A stretch of DNA of 64,000 nt from contig OZ059899.1 of assembly GCA_964057225.1 (NCBI GenBank), forward strand, positions 2,914,001 to 2,978,000. Reading direction: 5' to 3'. This stretch comes from Auanema rhodensis (lineage: Eukaryota; Nematoda; Chromadorea; Rhabditida; Rhabditidae). The notes below the pieces were generated by a model that saw nothing but the letters and a program-made list of their open reading frames with translations, ran no database searches and was not told where the DNA came from. Below are positions 13,501-25,760 of this stretch, in pieces. Position numbers and translations under genes: made by a program. The first letter of the stretch is position 1, and the number at the start of each line of letters is the position of its first letter.

Positions 13501-13689
13501 TCAAAAAAATTTTTGTCAAAATGTTTTTGGAAGCAATGTTGAGTGTACATGGAAACTCAACATACACTAATGCATCATTTTTCAAACGATCATAACTAAT
13601 TTTTGTATTAAGCGTTTCTCAATGTAGTATAGTGCATTCGATGCGGATTTTTAAGCTGCGTCGATCTGTGTTATCAGATTTGCGCTAGC
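10540..13689 (+). repeat. Mixed monomers without a clear HOR
   Basis: Nine monomers of several subtypes. The monomer at 11584 has cgctgaata, ccttgaataaagg and ttgctgaatt, and reappears at 13690 six monomers (2106 bp) later. The neighbours of the two copies match only partly. No longer repeating order is evident. Confidence 0.6.
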
Positions 13690-16600
13690 TTAAAAATGCA
13701 CCGAGATATCAACTGATATAAGTTCACACTTATATCCTCGATTTTCACCCTGAAGAATTAATTTTTTCGCTGAATAACATTGTCCATCGTCTTTGCCTTG
13801 AATAAAGGAATCTAAAAACATCTACTTTTTGCTGAATTATTTTGAAATTTTTCGAAAAAATTTTTGTCAAAATGTTTTTGGAAGCAATGTTGAGTGTACA
13901 TGGAAACTCAACATACACTAATGCATCATTTTTCAAACGATCATAACTAATTTTTGTATTAAGCGTTTCTCAATGTAGTATAGTGCATTCGATGCGGATT
14001 TTCAAGCTGCGTCGATCTGTGTTATCAGATTTGCGCTAGCTTAAAAATGCACCGAGATATCAACTGATATAAGTTCACACTTATATCCTCGATTTTCACC
14101 CTGAAGAATTATTTTTTTCGTTGAATAACATTGTCCATCGTCTTTGCCTTGAAAAATGGAATCTAAAAACCTCTACTTTTTGCTAAATTATTTTGAAATT
14201 TTTCGAAAAAAGTTTTGTCAAAATGTTTTTGGAAGCAATGTTGAGTGTACATGGAAACTCAACATACACTAATGCATCATTTTTCAAACGATCATACCTA
14301 ATTTGTGTATTAAGCGTTTCTCAATGTAGTATAGTGCATTCGATGCGGAATTTTAAGCTGCGTCGATCTGTGTTATCAGATTTGCGCTAGCTTAAAAATG
14401 CACCGAGATATCAACTGATATAAGTTCACACTTATATCCTCGATTTTCACCCTGAAGAATTAATTTTTTCGTTGAATAACATTGTCCATCGTCTTTGCCT
14501 TAAAAAAAGGAATCTAAAAACATCTACTTTTTGCTAAATTATTTTGAAATTTTTCGAAAAAATTTTTGTCAAATTGTTTTTGGAAGCAATGTTGAGTGTA
14601 CATGGAAACTCAACATACACTAATGCATCATTTTTCAAACGATCATAACTAATTTTTGTATCAAGCGTTTCTCAATGTAGTATAGTGCATTCGATGCGGA
14701 TTTTTAAGCTGCGTCGATCTGTGTTATCAGATTTGCGCTAGCTTAAAAATGCACCGAGATATCAACTGATATAAGTTCACACTTATATCCTCGATTTTCA
14801 CCCTGAAGAATTAATTTTTTCGCTGAATAACATTGTCCATCGTCTTTGCCTTGAAAAATGGAATCTGAAAACAACTACTTTTTGCTAAATTATTTTGAAA
14901 TTTTTCGAAAAAATTTTTGTCAAAATGTTTTTGGAAGCAATGTTGAGTGTACATGGAAACTCAACATACACTAATGCATCATTTTTCAAACGATCATAAC
15001 TAATTTTTGTATTAAGCGTTTCTCAATGTAGTATAGTGCATTCGATGCGGATTTTCAAGCTGCGTCGATCTGTGTTATCAGATTTGCGCTAGCTTAAAAA
15101 TGCACCGAGATATCAACTGATATAAGTTCACACTTATATCCTCGATTTTCACCCTGAAGAATTATTTTTTTCGTTGAATAACATTGTCCATCGTCTTTGC
15201 CTTGAAAAATGGAATCTAAAAACCTCTACTTTTTGCTAAATTATTTTGAAATTTTTCGAAAAAAGTTTTGTCAAAATGTTTTTGGAAGCAATGTTGAGTG
15301 TACATGGAAACTCAACATACACTAATGCATCATTTTTCAAACGATCATACCTAATTTGTGTATTAAGCGTTTCTCAATGTAGTATAGTGCATTCGATGCG
15401 GATTTTTAAGCTGCGTCGATCCGTGTTATCAGATTTGCGCTAGCTTAAAAATGCACCGAGATATCAACTGATATAAGTTCACACTTATATCCTCGATTTT
15501 CACCCTGAAGAATTAATTTTTTCGTTGAATAACATTGTCCATCGTCTTTGCCTTAAAAAAAGGAATCTAAAAACATCTACTTTTTGCTAAATTATTTTGA
15601 AATTTTTCGAAAAAATTTTTGTCAAATTGTTTTTGGAAGCAATGTTGAGTGTACATGGAAACTCAACATACACTAATGCATCATTTTTCAAACGATCATA
15701 ACTAATTTTTGTATCAAGCGTTTCTCAATGTAGTATAGTGCATTCGATGCGGATTTTTAAGCTGCGTCGATCTGTGTTATCAGATTTGCGTTAGCTTAAA
15801 AATGCACCGAGATATCAACTGATATAAGTTCACACTTATATCCTCGATTTTCACCCTGAAGAATTAATTTTTTCGCTGAATAACATTGTCCATCGTCTTT
15901 GCCTTGAAAAATGGAATCTGAAAACAACTACTTTTTGCTAAATTATTTTGAAATTTTTCGAAAAAATTTTTGTCAAAATGTTTTTGGAAGCAATGTTGAG
16001 TGTACATGGAAACTCAACATACACTAATGCATCATTTTTCAAACGATCATAACTAATTTTTGTATTAAGCGTTTCTCAATGTAGTATAGTGCATTCGATG
16101 CGGATTTTCAAGCTGCGTCGATCTGTGTTATCAGATTTGCGCTAGCTTAAAAATGCACCGAGATATCAACTGATATAAGTTCACACTTATATCCTCGATT
16201 TTCACCCTGAAGAATTATTTTTTTCGTTGAATAACATTGTCCATCGTCTTTGCCTTGAAAAATGGAATCTAAAAACCTCTACTTTTTGCTAAATTATTCT
16301 GAAATTTTTCGAAAAAAGTTTTGTCAAAATGTTTTTGGAAGCAATGTTGAGTGTACATGGAAACTCAACATACACTAATGCATCATTTTTCAAACGATCA
16401 TACCTAATTTGTGTATTAAGCGTTTCTCAATGTAGTATAGTGCATTCGATGCGGATTTTTAAGCTGCGTCGATCCGTGTTATCAGATTTGCGCTAGCTTA
16501 AAAATGCACCGAGATATCAACTGATATAAGTTCACACTTATATCCTCGATTTTCACCCTGAAGAATTAATTTTTTCGTTGAATAACATTGTCCATCGTCT

Positions 16601-16848
16601 TTGCCTTAAAAAAAGGAATCTAAAAACATCTACTTTTTGCTAAATTATTTTGAAATTTTTCGAAAAAATTTTTGTCAAATTGTTTTTGGAAGCAATGTTG
16701 AGTGTACATGGAAACTCAACATACACTAATGCATCATTTTTCAAACGATCATAACTAATTTTTGTATCAAGCGTTTCTCAATGTAGTATAGTGCATTCGA
16801 TGCGGATTTTTAAGCTGCGTCGATCTGTGTTATCAGATTTGCGTTAGC
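13690..16848 (+). repeat. 1053-bp trimeric HOR, three copies
   Basis: Three monomer types repeat at 13690/14743/15796, 14041/15094/16147 and 14392/15445/16498. Diagnostic words are cgctgaataac in the first, aaaaaagttttgtc with catacctaatttgtg in the second, and ccttaaaaaaagg with caaattg and tatcaagcg in the third. The first trimer's leading monomer still carries ccttgaataaagg, so it is the most divergent. Confidence 0.85.
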
Positions 16849-17901
16849 TTAAAAATGCACCGAGATATCAACTGATATAAGTTCACACTTATATCCTCGA
16901 TTTTCACCCTGAAGAATTAATTTTTTTGTTGAATAACATTGTCTATCGTCTCCGCCTTGAAAAATGGAATCTAAAAACATCTACTTTTTGCTAAATTATT
17001 TTGAAATTTTTCGAAAAAATTTTTGTCAAAATGTTTTTGGAAGCAATGTTGAGTGTACATGGAAACTCAACATACACTAATGCATCATTTTTCAAACGAT
17101 CATAACTAATTTTTGTATCAGGCGTTTCTCAATGTAGTATAGTGCATTCGATGCGGATTTTTAAGCTGCGTCGATCTGTGTTATCAGATTTGCGCTAGCT
17201 TAAAAATGCACCGAGATATCAACTGATATAAGTTCACACTTATATCCTCGATTTTCACCCTGAAGAATTATTTTTTTCGTTGAATAACATTGTCCATCGT
17301 CTTTGCCTTGAAAAAAGAAATCTAAAAACCTCTACTTTTTGCTAAATTATTTTGAAATTTTTCGAAAAAATTTTTGTCAAAATGTTTTTGGAAGCAATGT
17401 TGAGTGTACATGGAAACTCAACATACACTAATGCATCATTTTTCAAACGATCATAACTAATTTGTGTATTAAGCGTTTCTCAATGTAGTATAGTGCATTC
17501 GATGCGGATTTTTAAGCTGCGTCGATCTGTGTTATCAGATTTGCGCTAGCTTAAAAATGCACCGAGATATCAACTGATATAAGTTCACACTTATATCCTC
17601 GATTTTCACCCTGAAGAATTAATTTTCTTGTTGAATAACATTGTCTATCGTCTCCGCCTTGAAAAATGGAATCTAAAAACATCTACTTTTTGCTAAATTA
17701 TTTTGAAATTTTTCGAAATAAGTTTTGTCAAAATGTTTTTGGAAGCAATGTTGAGTGTACATGGAAACTCAACATACACTAATGCATCATTTTTCAAACG
17801 ATCATACCTAATTTGTGTATTAAGCGTTTCTCAATGTAGTATAGTGCATTCGATGCGGATTTTTAAGCTGCGTCGATCTGTGTTATCAGATTTGCGTTAG
17901 C

Positions 17902-19305
17902 TTAAAAATGCACCGAGATATCAACTGATATAAGTTCACACTTATATCCTCGATTTTCACCCTGAAGAATTAATTTTTTCGTTGAATAACATTGTCCATC
18001 GTCTTTGCCTTAAAAAAAGGAATCTAAAAACATCTACTTTTTGCTAAATTATTTTGAAATTTTTCGAAAAAATTTTTGTCAAATTGTTTTTGGAAGCAAT
18101 GTTGAGTGTACATGGAAACTCAACATACACTAATGCATCATTTTTCAAACGATCATAACTAATTTTTGTATCAAGCGTTTCTCAATGTAGTATAGTGCAT
18201 TCGATGCGGATTTTTAAGCTGCGTCGATCTGTGTTATCAGATTTGCGTTAGCTTAAAAATGCACCGAGATATCAACTGATATAAGTTCACACTTATATCC
18301 TCGATTTTCACCCTGAAGAATTAATTTTTTTGTTGAATAACATTGTCTATCGTCTTCGCCTTGAAAAATGGAATCTAAAAACATCTACTTTTTGCTAAAT
18401 TATTTTGAAATTTTTCGAAAAAATTTTTGTCAAAATGTTTTTGGAAGCAATGTTGAGTGTACATGGAAACTCAACATACACTAATGCATCATTTTTCAAA
18501 CGATCATAACTAATTTTTGTATCAGGCGTTTTTCAATGTAGTATAGTGCATTCGATGCGGATTTTTAAGCTGCGTCGATCTGTGTTATCAGATTTGCGCT
18601 AGCTTAAAAATGCACCGAGATATCAACTGATATAAGTTCACACTTATATCCTCGATTTTCACCCTGAAGAATTAATTTTTTCGTTGAATAACATTGTCCA
18701 TCGTCTTTGCCTTAAAAAAAGGAATCTAAAAACATCTACTTTTTGCTAAATTATTTTGAAATTTTTCGAAAAAATTTTTGTCAAATTGTTTTTGGAAGCA
18801 ATGTTGAGTGTACATGGAAACTCAACATACACTAATGCATCATTTTTCAAACGATCATAACTAATTTTTGTATCAAGCGTTTCTCAATGTAGTATAGTGC
18901 ATTCGATGCGGATTTTTAAGCTGCGTCGATCTGTGTTATCAGATTTGCGTTAGCTTAAAAATGCACCGAGATATCAACTGATATAAGTTCACACTTATAT
19001 CCTCGATTTTCACCCTGAAGAATTAATTTTTTTGTTGAATAACATTGTCTATCGTCTTCGCCTTGAAAAATGGAATCTAAAAACATCTACTTTTTGCTAA
19101 ATTATTTTGAAATTTTTCGAAAAAATTTTTGTCAAAATGTTTTTGGAAGCAATGTTGAGTGTACATGGAAACTCAACATACACTAATGCATCATTTTTCA
19201 AACGATCATAACTAATTTTTGTATCAGGCGTTTTTCAATGTAGTATAGTGCATTCGATGCGGATTTTTAAGCTGCGTCGATCTGTGTTATCAGATTTGCG
19301 CTAGC
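17902..19305 (+). repeat. 702-bp dimer, two copies
   Basis: The monomers at 17902 and 18604 (ccttaaaaaaagg, caaattg, tatcaagcg, gcgttagc) alternate with those at 18253 and 18955 (tttgttgaa, gtcttcgcc, tatcaggcgtttttc). The three monomers before this (16849-17901) are related but do not form a full copy. Confidence 0.8.
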
Positions 19306-22113
19306 TTAAAAATGCACCGAGATATCAACTGATATAAGTTCACACTTATATCCTCGATTTTCACCCTGAAGAATTATTTTTTTCGTTGAATAACATTGTC
19401 CATCGTCTTTGCCTTGAAAAAAGAAATCTAAAAACCTCTACTTTTTGCTAAATTATTTTGAAATTTTTCGAAAAAATTTTTGTCAAAATGTTTTTGGAAG
19501 CAATGTTGAGTGTACATGGAAACTCAACATACACTAATGCATCATTTTAGAAACGATCATAACTAATTTGTGTATTGAGCGTTTCTCAATGTAGTATAGT
19601 GCATTCGATGCGGATTTTTAAGCTGCGTCGATCTGTGTTATCAGATTTGCGCTAGCTTAAAAATGCACCGAGATATCAACTGATATAAGTTCACACTTAT
19701 ATCCTCGATTTTCACCCTGAAGAATTAATTTTTTCGTTGAATAACATTGTCCATCGTCTTTGCCTTAAAAAAAGGAATCTAAAAACATCTACTTTTTGCT
19801 AAATTATTTCGAAATTTTTCGAAAAAATTTTTGTCAAATTGTTTCTGGAAGCAATGTTGAGTGTACATGGAAACTCAACATACACTAATGCATCATTTTT
19901 CAAACGATCATAACTAATTTTTGTATCAAGCGTTTCTCAATGTAGTATAGTGCATTCGATGCGGATTTTTAAGCTGCGTCGATCTGTGTTATCAGATTTG
20001 CGTTAGCTTAAAAATGCACCGAGATATCAACTGATATAAGTTCACACTTATATCCTCGATTTTCACCCTGAAGAATTAATTTTTTCGTTGAATAACATTG
20101 TCTATCGTCTTCGCCTTAAAAAATGGAATCTAAAAACATCTACTTTTTGCTAAATTATTTTGAAATTTTTCGAAAAAATTTTTGTCAAAATGTTTTTGGA
20201 AGCAATGTTGAGTGTACATGGAAACTCAACATACACTAATGCATCATTTTTCAAACGATCATAACTAATTTTTGTATCAGGCGTTTCTCAATGTAGTATA
20301 GTGCATTCGATGCGGATTTTTAAGCTGCGTCGATCTGTGTTATCAGATTTGCGCTAGCTTAAAAATGCACCGAGATATCAACTGATATAAGTTCACACTC
20401 ATATCCTCGATTTTCACCCTGAAGAAATAATTTTTTCGTTGAATAACATTGTCCATCGTCTTTGCCTTGAAAAAAGAAATCTAAAAACATCTACTTTTTG
20501 CTAAATTATTTTGAAATTTTTCGAAAAAATTTTTGTCAAAATGTTTTTGGAAGCAATGTTGAGTGTACATGGAAACTCAACATACACTAATGCATCATTT
20601 TTCAAACGATCATTACTAATTTTTGTATTAAGCGTTTCTCAATGTAGTATAGTGCATTCGATGCGGATTTTTAAGCTGCGTCGATCTGTGTTATCAGATT
20701 TGCGCTAGCTTAAAAATGCACCGAGATATCAACTGATATAAGTTCACACTTATATCCTCGATTTTCACCCTGAAGAATTATTTTTTTCGTTGAATAACAT
20801 TGTCCATCGTCTTTGCCTTGAAAAAAGAAATCTAAAAACCTCTACTTTTTGCTAAATTATTTTGAAATTTTTCGAAAAAATTTTTGTCAAAATGTTTTTG
20901 GAAGCAATGTTGAGTGTACATGGAAACTCAACATACACTAATGCATCATTTTTCAAACGATCATAACTAATTTGTGTATTGAGCGTTTCTCAATGTAGTA
21001 TAGTGCATTCGATGCGGATTTTTAAGCTGCGTCGATCTGTGTTATCAGATTTGCGCTAGCTTAAAAATGCACCGAGATATCAACTGATATAAGTTCACAC
21101 TTATATCCTCGATTTTCACCCTGAAGAATTAATTTTTTCGTTGAATAACATTGTCCATCGTCTTTGCCTTAAAAAAAGGAATCTAAAAACATCTACTTTT
21201 TGCTAAATTATTTTGAAATTTTTCGAAAAAATTTTTGTCAAATTGTTTCTGGAAGCAATGTTGAGTGTACATGGAAACTCAACATACACTAATGCATCAT
21301 TTTTCAAACGATCATAACTAATTTTTGTATCAAGCGTTTCTCAATGTAGTATAGTGCATTCGATGCGGATTTTTAAGCTGCGTCGATCTGTGTTATCAGA
21401 TTTGCGTTAGCTTAAAAATGCACCGAGATATCAACTGATATAAGTTCACACTTATATCCTCGATTTTCACCCTGAAGAATTAATTTTTTCGTTGAATAAC
21501 ATTGTCTATCGTCTTCGCCTTGAAAAATGGAATCTAAAAACATCTACTTTTTGCTAAATTATTTTGAAATTTTTCGAAAAAATTTTTGTCAAAATGTTTT
21601 TGGAAGCAATGTTGAGTGTACATGGAAACTCAACATACACTAATGCATCATTTTTCAAACGATCATAACTAATTTTTGTATCAGGCGTTTCTCAATGTAG
21701 TATAGTGCATTCGATGCGGATTTTTAAGCTGCGTCGATCTGTGTTATCAGATTTGCGCTAGCTTAAAAATGCACCGAGATATCAACTGATATAAGTTCAC
21801 ACTTATATCCTCGATTTTCACCCTGAAGAAATAATTTTTTCGTTGAATAACATTGTCCATCGTCTTTGCCTTGAAAAAAGAAATCTAAAAACATCTACTT
21901 TTTGCTAAATTATTTTGAAATTTTTCGAAAAAATTTTTGTCAAAATGTTTTTGGAAGCAATGTTGAGTGTACATGGAAACTCAACATACACTAATGCATC
22001 ATTTTTCAAACGATCATTACTAATTTTTGTATTAAGCGTTTCTCAATGTAGTATAGTGCATTCGATGCGGATTTTTAAGCTGCGTCGATCTGTGTTATCA
22101 GATTTGCGCTAGC
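19306..22113 (+). repeat. 1404-bp tetrameric HOR, two copies
   Basis: The monomers at 19306/20710, 19657/21061, 20008/21412 and 20359/21763 match in order. Marker words are aaaaacctctac with tgtattgagcg, gtttctggaagc, tatcaggcg, and gatcattactaa. The last three monomers of copy 1 and all of copy 2 are mirrored on the other side of the 22.7-kb palindrome. Confidence 0.85.
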
Positions 22114-22632
22114 TTAAAAGTGCACCGAAATATCAACTGATATAAGTTCACACTTATATCCTCGATTTTCACCCTGAAGAAATAATTTTCGCTGAATAAC
22201 ATTGTCCATCGTCTTTGCCTTGAAAAAAGGAATCTAAAAACATCTACTTTTTGCTAAATTATCTTGAAATTTTTCGAAAAAATTTTTGTCAAAATGTTTT
22301 TGGAAGCAATGTTGAGTGTACATGGAAACTCAACATACACTAATGCATCATTTTTCAAACGATCATAACTAATTTTTGTATCAAGCGTTTCTCAATGTAG
22401 TATAGTGCATTCGATGCGGATTTTTAAGTTGCGTCGATCTGTGTTATCAGATTTGCGCTAGCTTAAAAATGCACCGAGATATCAACTGATATAAGTTCAC
22501 ACTTATATCCTCGATTTTCACCCTGAAGAATTATTTTTTTCGTTGAATAACATTGTCCATCGTCTTTGCCTTGTAAAATGGAATCTAAAAACATCTACTT
22601 TTTGCTAAATTATTTTGAAATTTTTGGAAAAA
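19663..22632 (+). repeat. Left arm of the 22.7-kb palindrome
   Basis: Every base x in this arm pairs with base 45423 - x in the right arm, with no indel. Shared rare variants include gtttctgg (19845 with 25578), tatcaggcg (20280 with 25143), gatcattac, and the 349-bp monomer. I saw only about six mismatches, for example acactcatat near 20400 and aaaagtgcacc near 22120. Confidence 0.9.
22114..22462 (+). repeat. 349-bp variant monomer
   Basis: Two T are missing in the run before cgctgaataac near 22186. The monomer also carries tgcaccgaaatatc and tttttaagttgcg. Its mirror copy lies at 22961-23309 and keeps the same 2-bp loss, the gcaactt and the tatttcgg. That ties the two palindrome arms together by rare shared variants. 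Confidence 0.85.
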
Positions 22633-22790
22633 ATTTTTGTCAAAATGTTTTTGGAAGCAATGTTGAGTGTACATGGAAACTCAACATACACTAATGCATC
22701 ATTTTTCAAACGATCATAACTAATTTTTGTATCAAGCGTTTCTCAATGTAGTATAGTGCATTTGATATGGATTTTTAAGCTGCGTCGATC
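22633..22790 (+). repeat. 158-bp spacer of the palindrome
   Basis: This is ordinary + strand monomer sequence from the A/T tract to tgcgtcgatc, without a mirror partner. It includes a private variant, tttgatatgg, at 22761. It ends inside the boundary dyad, where the next bases (tttttcc) are the reverse complement of 22626-22632. Confidence 0.85.
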
Positions 22791-25760
22791 TTTTTCCAAA
22801 AATTTCAAAATAATTTAGCAAAAAGTAGATGTTTTTAGATTCCATTTTACAAGGCAAAGACGATGGACAATGTTATTCAACGAAAAAAATAATTCTTCAG
22901 GGTGAAAATCGAGGATATAAGTGTGAACTTATATCAGTTGATATCTCGGTGCATTTTTAAGCTAGCGCAAATCTGATAACACAGATCGACGCAACTTAAA
23001 AATCCGCATCGAATGCACTATACTACATTGAGAAACGCTTGATACAAAAATTAGTTATGATCGTTTGAAAAATGATGCATTAGTGTATGTTGAGTTTCCA
23101 TGTACACTCAACATTGCTTCCAAAAACATTTTGACAAAAATTTTTTCGAAAAATTTCAAGATAATTTAGCAAAAAGTAGATGTTTTTAGATTCCTTTTTT
23201 CAAGGCAAAGACGATGGACAATGTTATTCAGCGAAAATTATTTCTTCAGGGTGAAAATCGAGGATATAAGTGTGAACTTATATCAGTTGATATTTCGGTG
23301 CATTTTTAAGCTAGCGCAAATCTGATAACACAGATCGACGCAGCTTAAAAATCCGCATCGAATGCACTATACTACATTGAGAAACGCTTAATACAAAAAT
23401 TAGTAATGATCGTTTGAAAAATGATGCATTAGTGTATGTTGAGTTTCCATGTACACTCAACATTGCTTCCAAAAACATTTTGACAAAAATTTTTTCGAAA
23501 AATTTCAAAATAATTTAGCAAAAAGTAGATGTTTTTAGATTTCTTTTTTCAAGGCAAAGACGATGGACAATGTTATTCAACGAAAAAATTATTTCTTCAG
23601 GGTGAAAATCGAGGATATAAGTGTGAACTTATATCAGTTGATATCTCGGTGCATTTTTAAGCTAGCGCAAATCTGATAACACAGATCGACGCAGCTTAAA
23701 AATCCGCATCGAATGCACTATACTACATTGAGAAACGCCTGATACAAAAATTAGTTATGATCGTTTGAAAAATGATGCATTAGTGTATGTTGAGTTTCCA
23801 TGTACACTCAACATTGCTTCCAAAAACATTTTGACAAAAATTTTTTCGAAAAATTTCAAAATAATTTAGCAAAAAGTAGATGTTTTTAGATTCCATTTTT
23901 CAAGGCGAAGACGATAGACAATGTTATTCAACGAAAAAATTAATTCTTCAGGGTGAAAATCGAGGATATAAGTGTGAACTTATATCAGTTGATATCTCGG
24001 TGCATTTTTAAGCTAACGCAAATCTGATAACACAGATCGACGCAGCTTAAAAATCCGCATCGAATGCACTATACTACATTGAGAAACGCTTGATACAAAA
24101 ATTAGTTATGATCGTTTGAAAAATGATGCATTAGTGTATGTTGAGTTTCCATGTACACTCAACATTGCTTCCAGAAACAATTTGACAAAAATTTTTTCGA
24201 AAAATTTCAAAATAATTTAGCAAAAAGTAGATGTTTTTAGATTCCTTTTTTTAAGGCAAAGACGATGGACAATGTTATTCAACGAAAAAATTAATTCTTC
24301 AGGGTGAAAATCGAGGATATAAGTGTGAACTTATATCAGTTGATATCTCGGTGCATTTTTAAGCTAGCGCAAATCTGATAACACAGATCGACGCAGCTTA
24401 AAAATCCGCATCGAATGCACTATACTACATTGAGAAACGCTCAATACACAAATTAGTTATGATCGTTTGAAAAATGATGCATTAGTGTATGTTGAGTTTC
24501 CATGTACACTCAACATTGCTTCCAAAAACATTTTGACAAAAATTTTTTCGAAAAATTTCAAAATAATTTAGCAAAAAGTAGAGGTTTTTAGATTTCTTTT
24601 TCCAAGGCAAAGACGATGGACAATGTTATTCAACGAAAAAAATAATTCTTCAGGGTGAAAATCGAGGATATAAGTGTGAACTTATATCAGTTGATATCTC
24701 GGTGCATTTTTAAGCTAGCGCAAATCTGATAACACAGATCGACGCAGCTTAAAAATCCGCATCGAATGCACTATACTACATTGAGAAACGCTTAATACAA
24801 AAATTAGTAATGATCGTTTGAAAAATGATGCATTAGTGTATGTTGAGTTTCCATGTACACTCTACATTGCTTCCAAAAACATTTTGACAAAAATTTTTTC
24901 GAAAAATTTCAAAATAATTTAGCAAAAAGTAGATGTTTTTAGATTTCTTTTTTCAAGGCAAAGACGATGGACAATGTTATTCAACGAAAAAATTATTTCT
25001 TCAGGGTGAAAATCGAGGATATAAGTGTGAACTTATATCAGTTGATATCTCGGTGCATTTTTAAGCTAGCGCAAATCTGATAACACAGATCGACGCAGCT
25101 TAAAAATCCGCATCGAATGCACTATACTACATTGAGAAACGCCTGATACAAAAATTAGTTATGATCGTTTGAAAAATGATGCATTAGTGTATGTTGAGTT
25201 TCCATGTACACTCAACATTGCTTCCAAAAACATTTTGACAAAAATTTTTTCGAAAAATTTCAAAATAATTTAGCAAAAAGTAGATGTTTTTAGATTCCAT
25301 TTTTCAAGGCGAAGACGATAGACAATGTTATTCAACGAAAAAATTAATTCTTCAGGGTGAAAATCGAGGATATAAGTGTGAACTTATATCAGTTGATATC
25401 TCGGTGCATTTTTAAGCTAACGCAAATCTGATAACACAGATCGACGCAGCTTAAAAATCCGCATCGAATGCACTATACTACATTGAGAAACGCTTGATAC
25501 AAAAATTAGTTATGATCGTTTGAAAAATGATGCATTAGTGTATGTTGAGTTTCCATGTACACTCAACATTGCTTCCAGAAACAATTTGACAAAAATTTTT
25601 TCGAAAAATTTCAAAATAATTTAGCAAAAAGTAGATGTTTTTAGATTCCTTTTTTTAAGGCAAAGACGATGGACAATGTTATTCAACGAAAAAATTAATT
25701 CTTCAGGGTGAAAATCGAGGATATAAGTGTGAACTTATATCAGTTGATATCTCGGTGCAT
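22791..25760 (-). repeat. Right arm of the 22.7-kb palindrome
   Basis: This is the reverse complement of 19663-22632 at about 99.8% identity by eye. Arm-specific changes include tctacatt near 24860 and tttttccaagg near 24600. Beyond 25760 the mirror continues but skips monomers: 25761-26111 corresponds to 18961-19311, so the monomer at 19306 has no partner. Confidence 0.9.

Larger units (their letters stand above)
1..22790 (+). repeat. Block 1: + orientation satellite, about 65 monomers
   Basis: Monomer starts stay exactly on 1 + 351n up to 22114, so there is no indel-driven phase shift across 63 monomers even though substitutions are plentiful. HOR register changes several times along the block; the sub-blocks are listed separately. 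The block ends abruptly at tgcgtcgatc, followed by reverse-oriented monomer sequence. Confidence 0.95.

Noticed and set aside
22633-22790. The orientation changes as pure assembly errors
   Set aside because: This cannot be excluded without reads. However, the spacer with private variants, arm-specific substitutions and a filler at the second junction are more like real, aged rearrangements than a join artefact.
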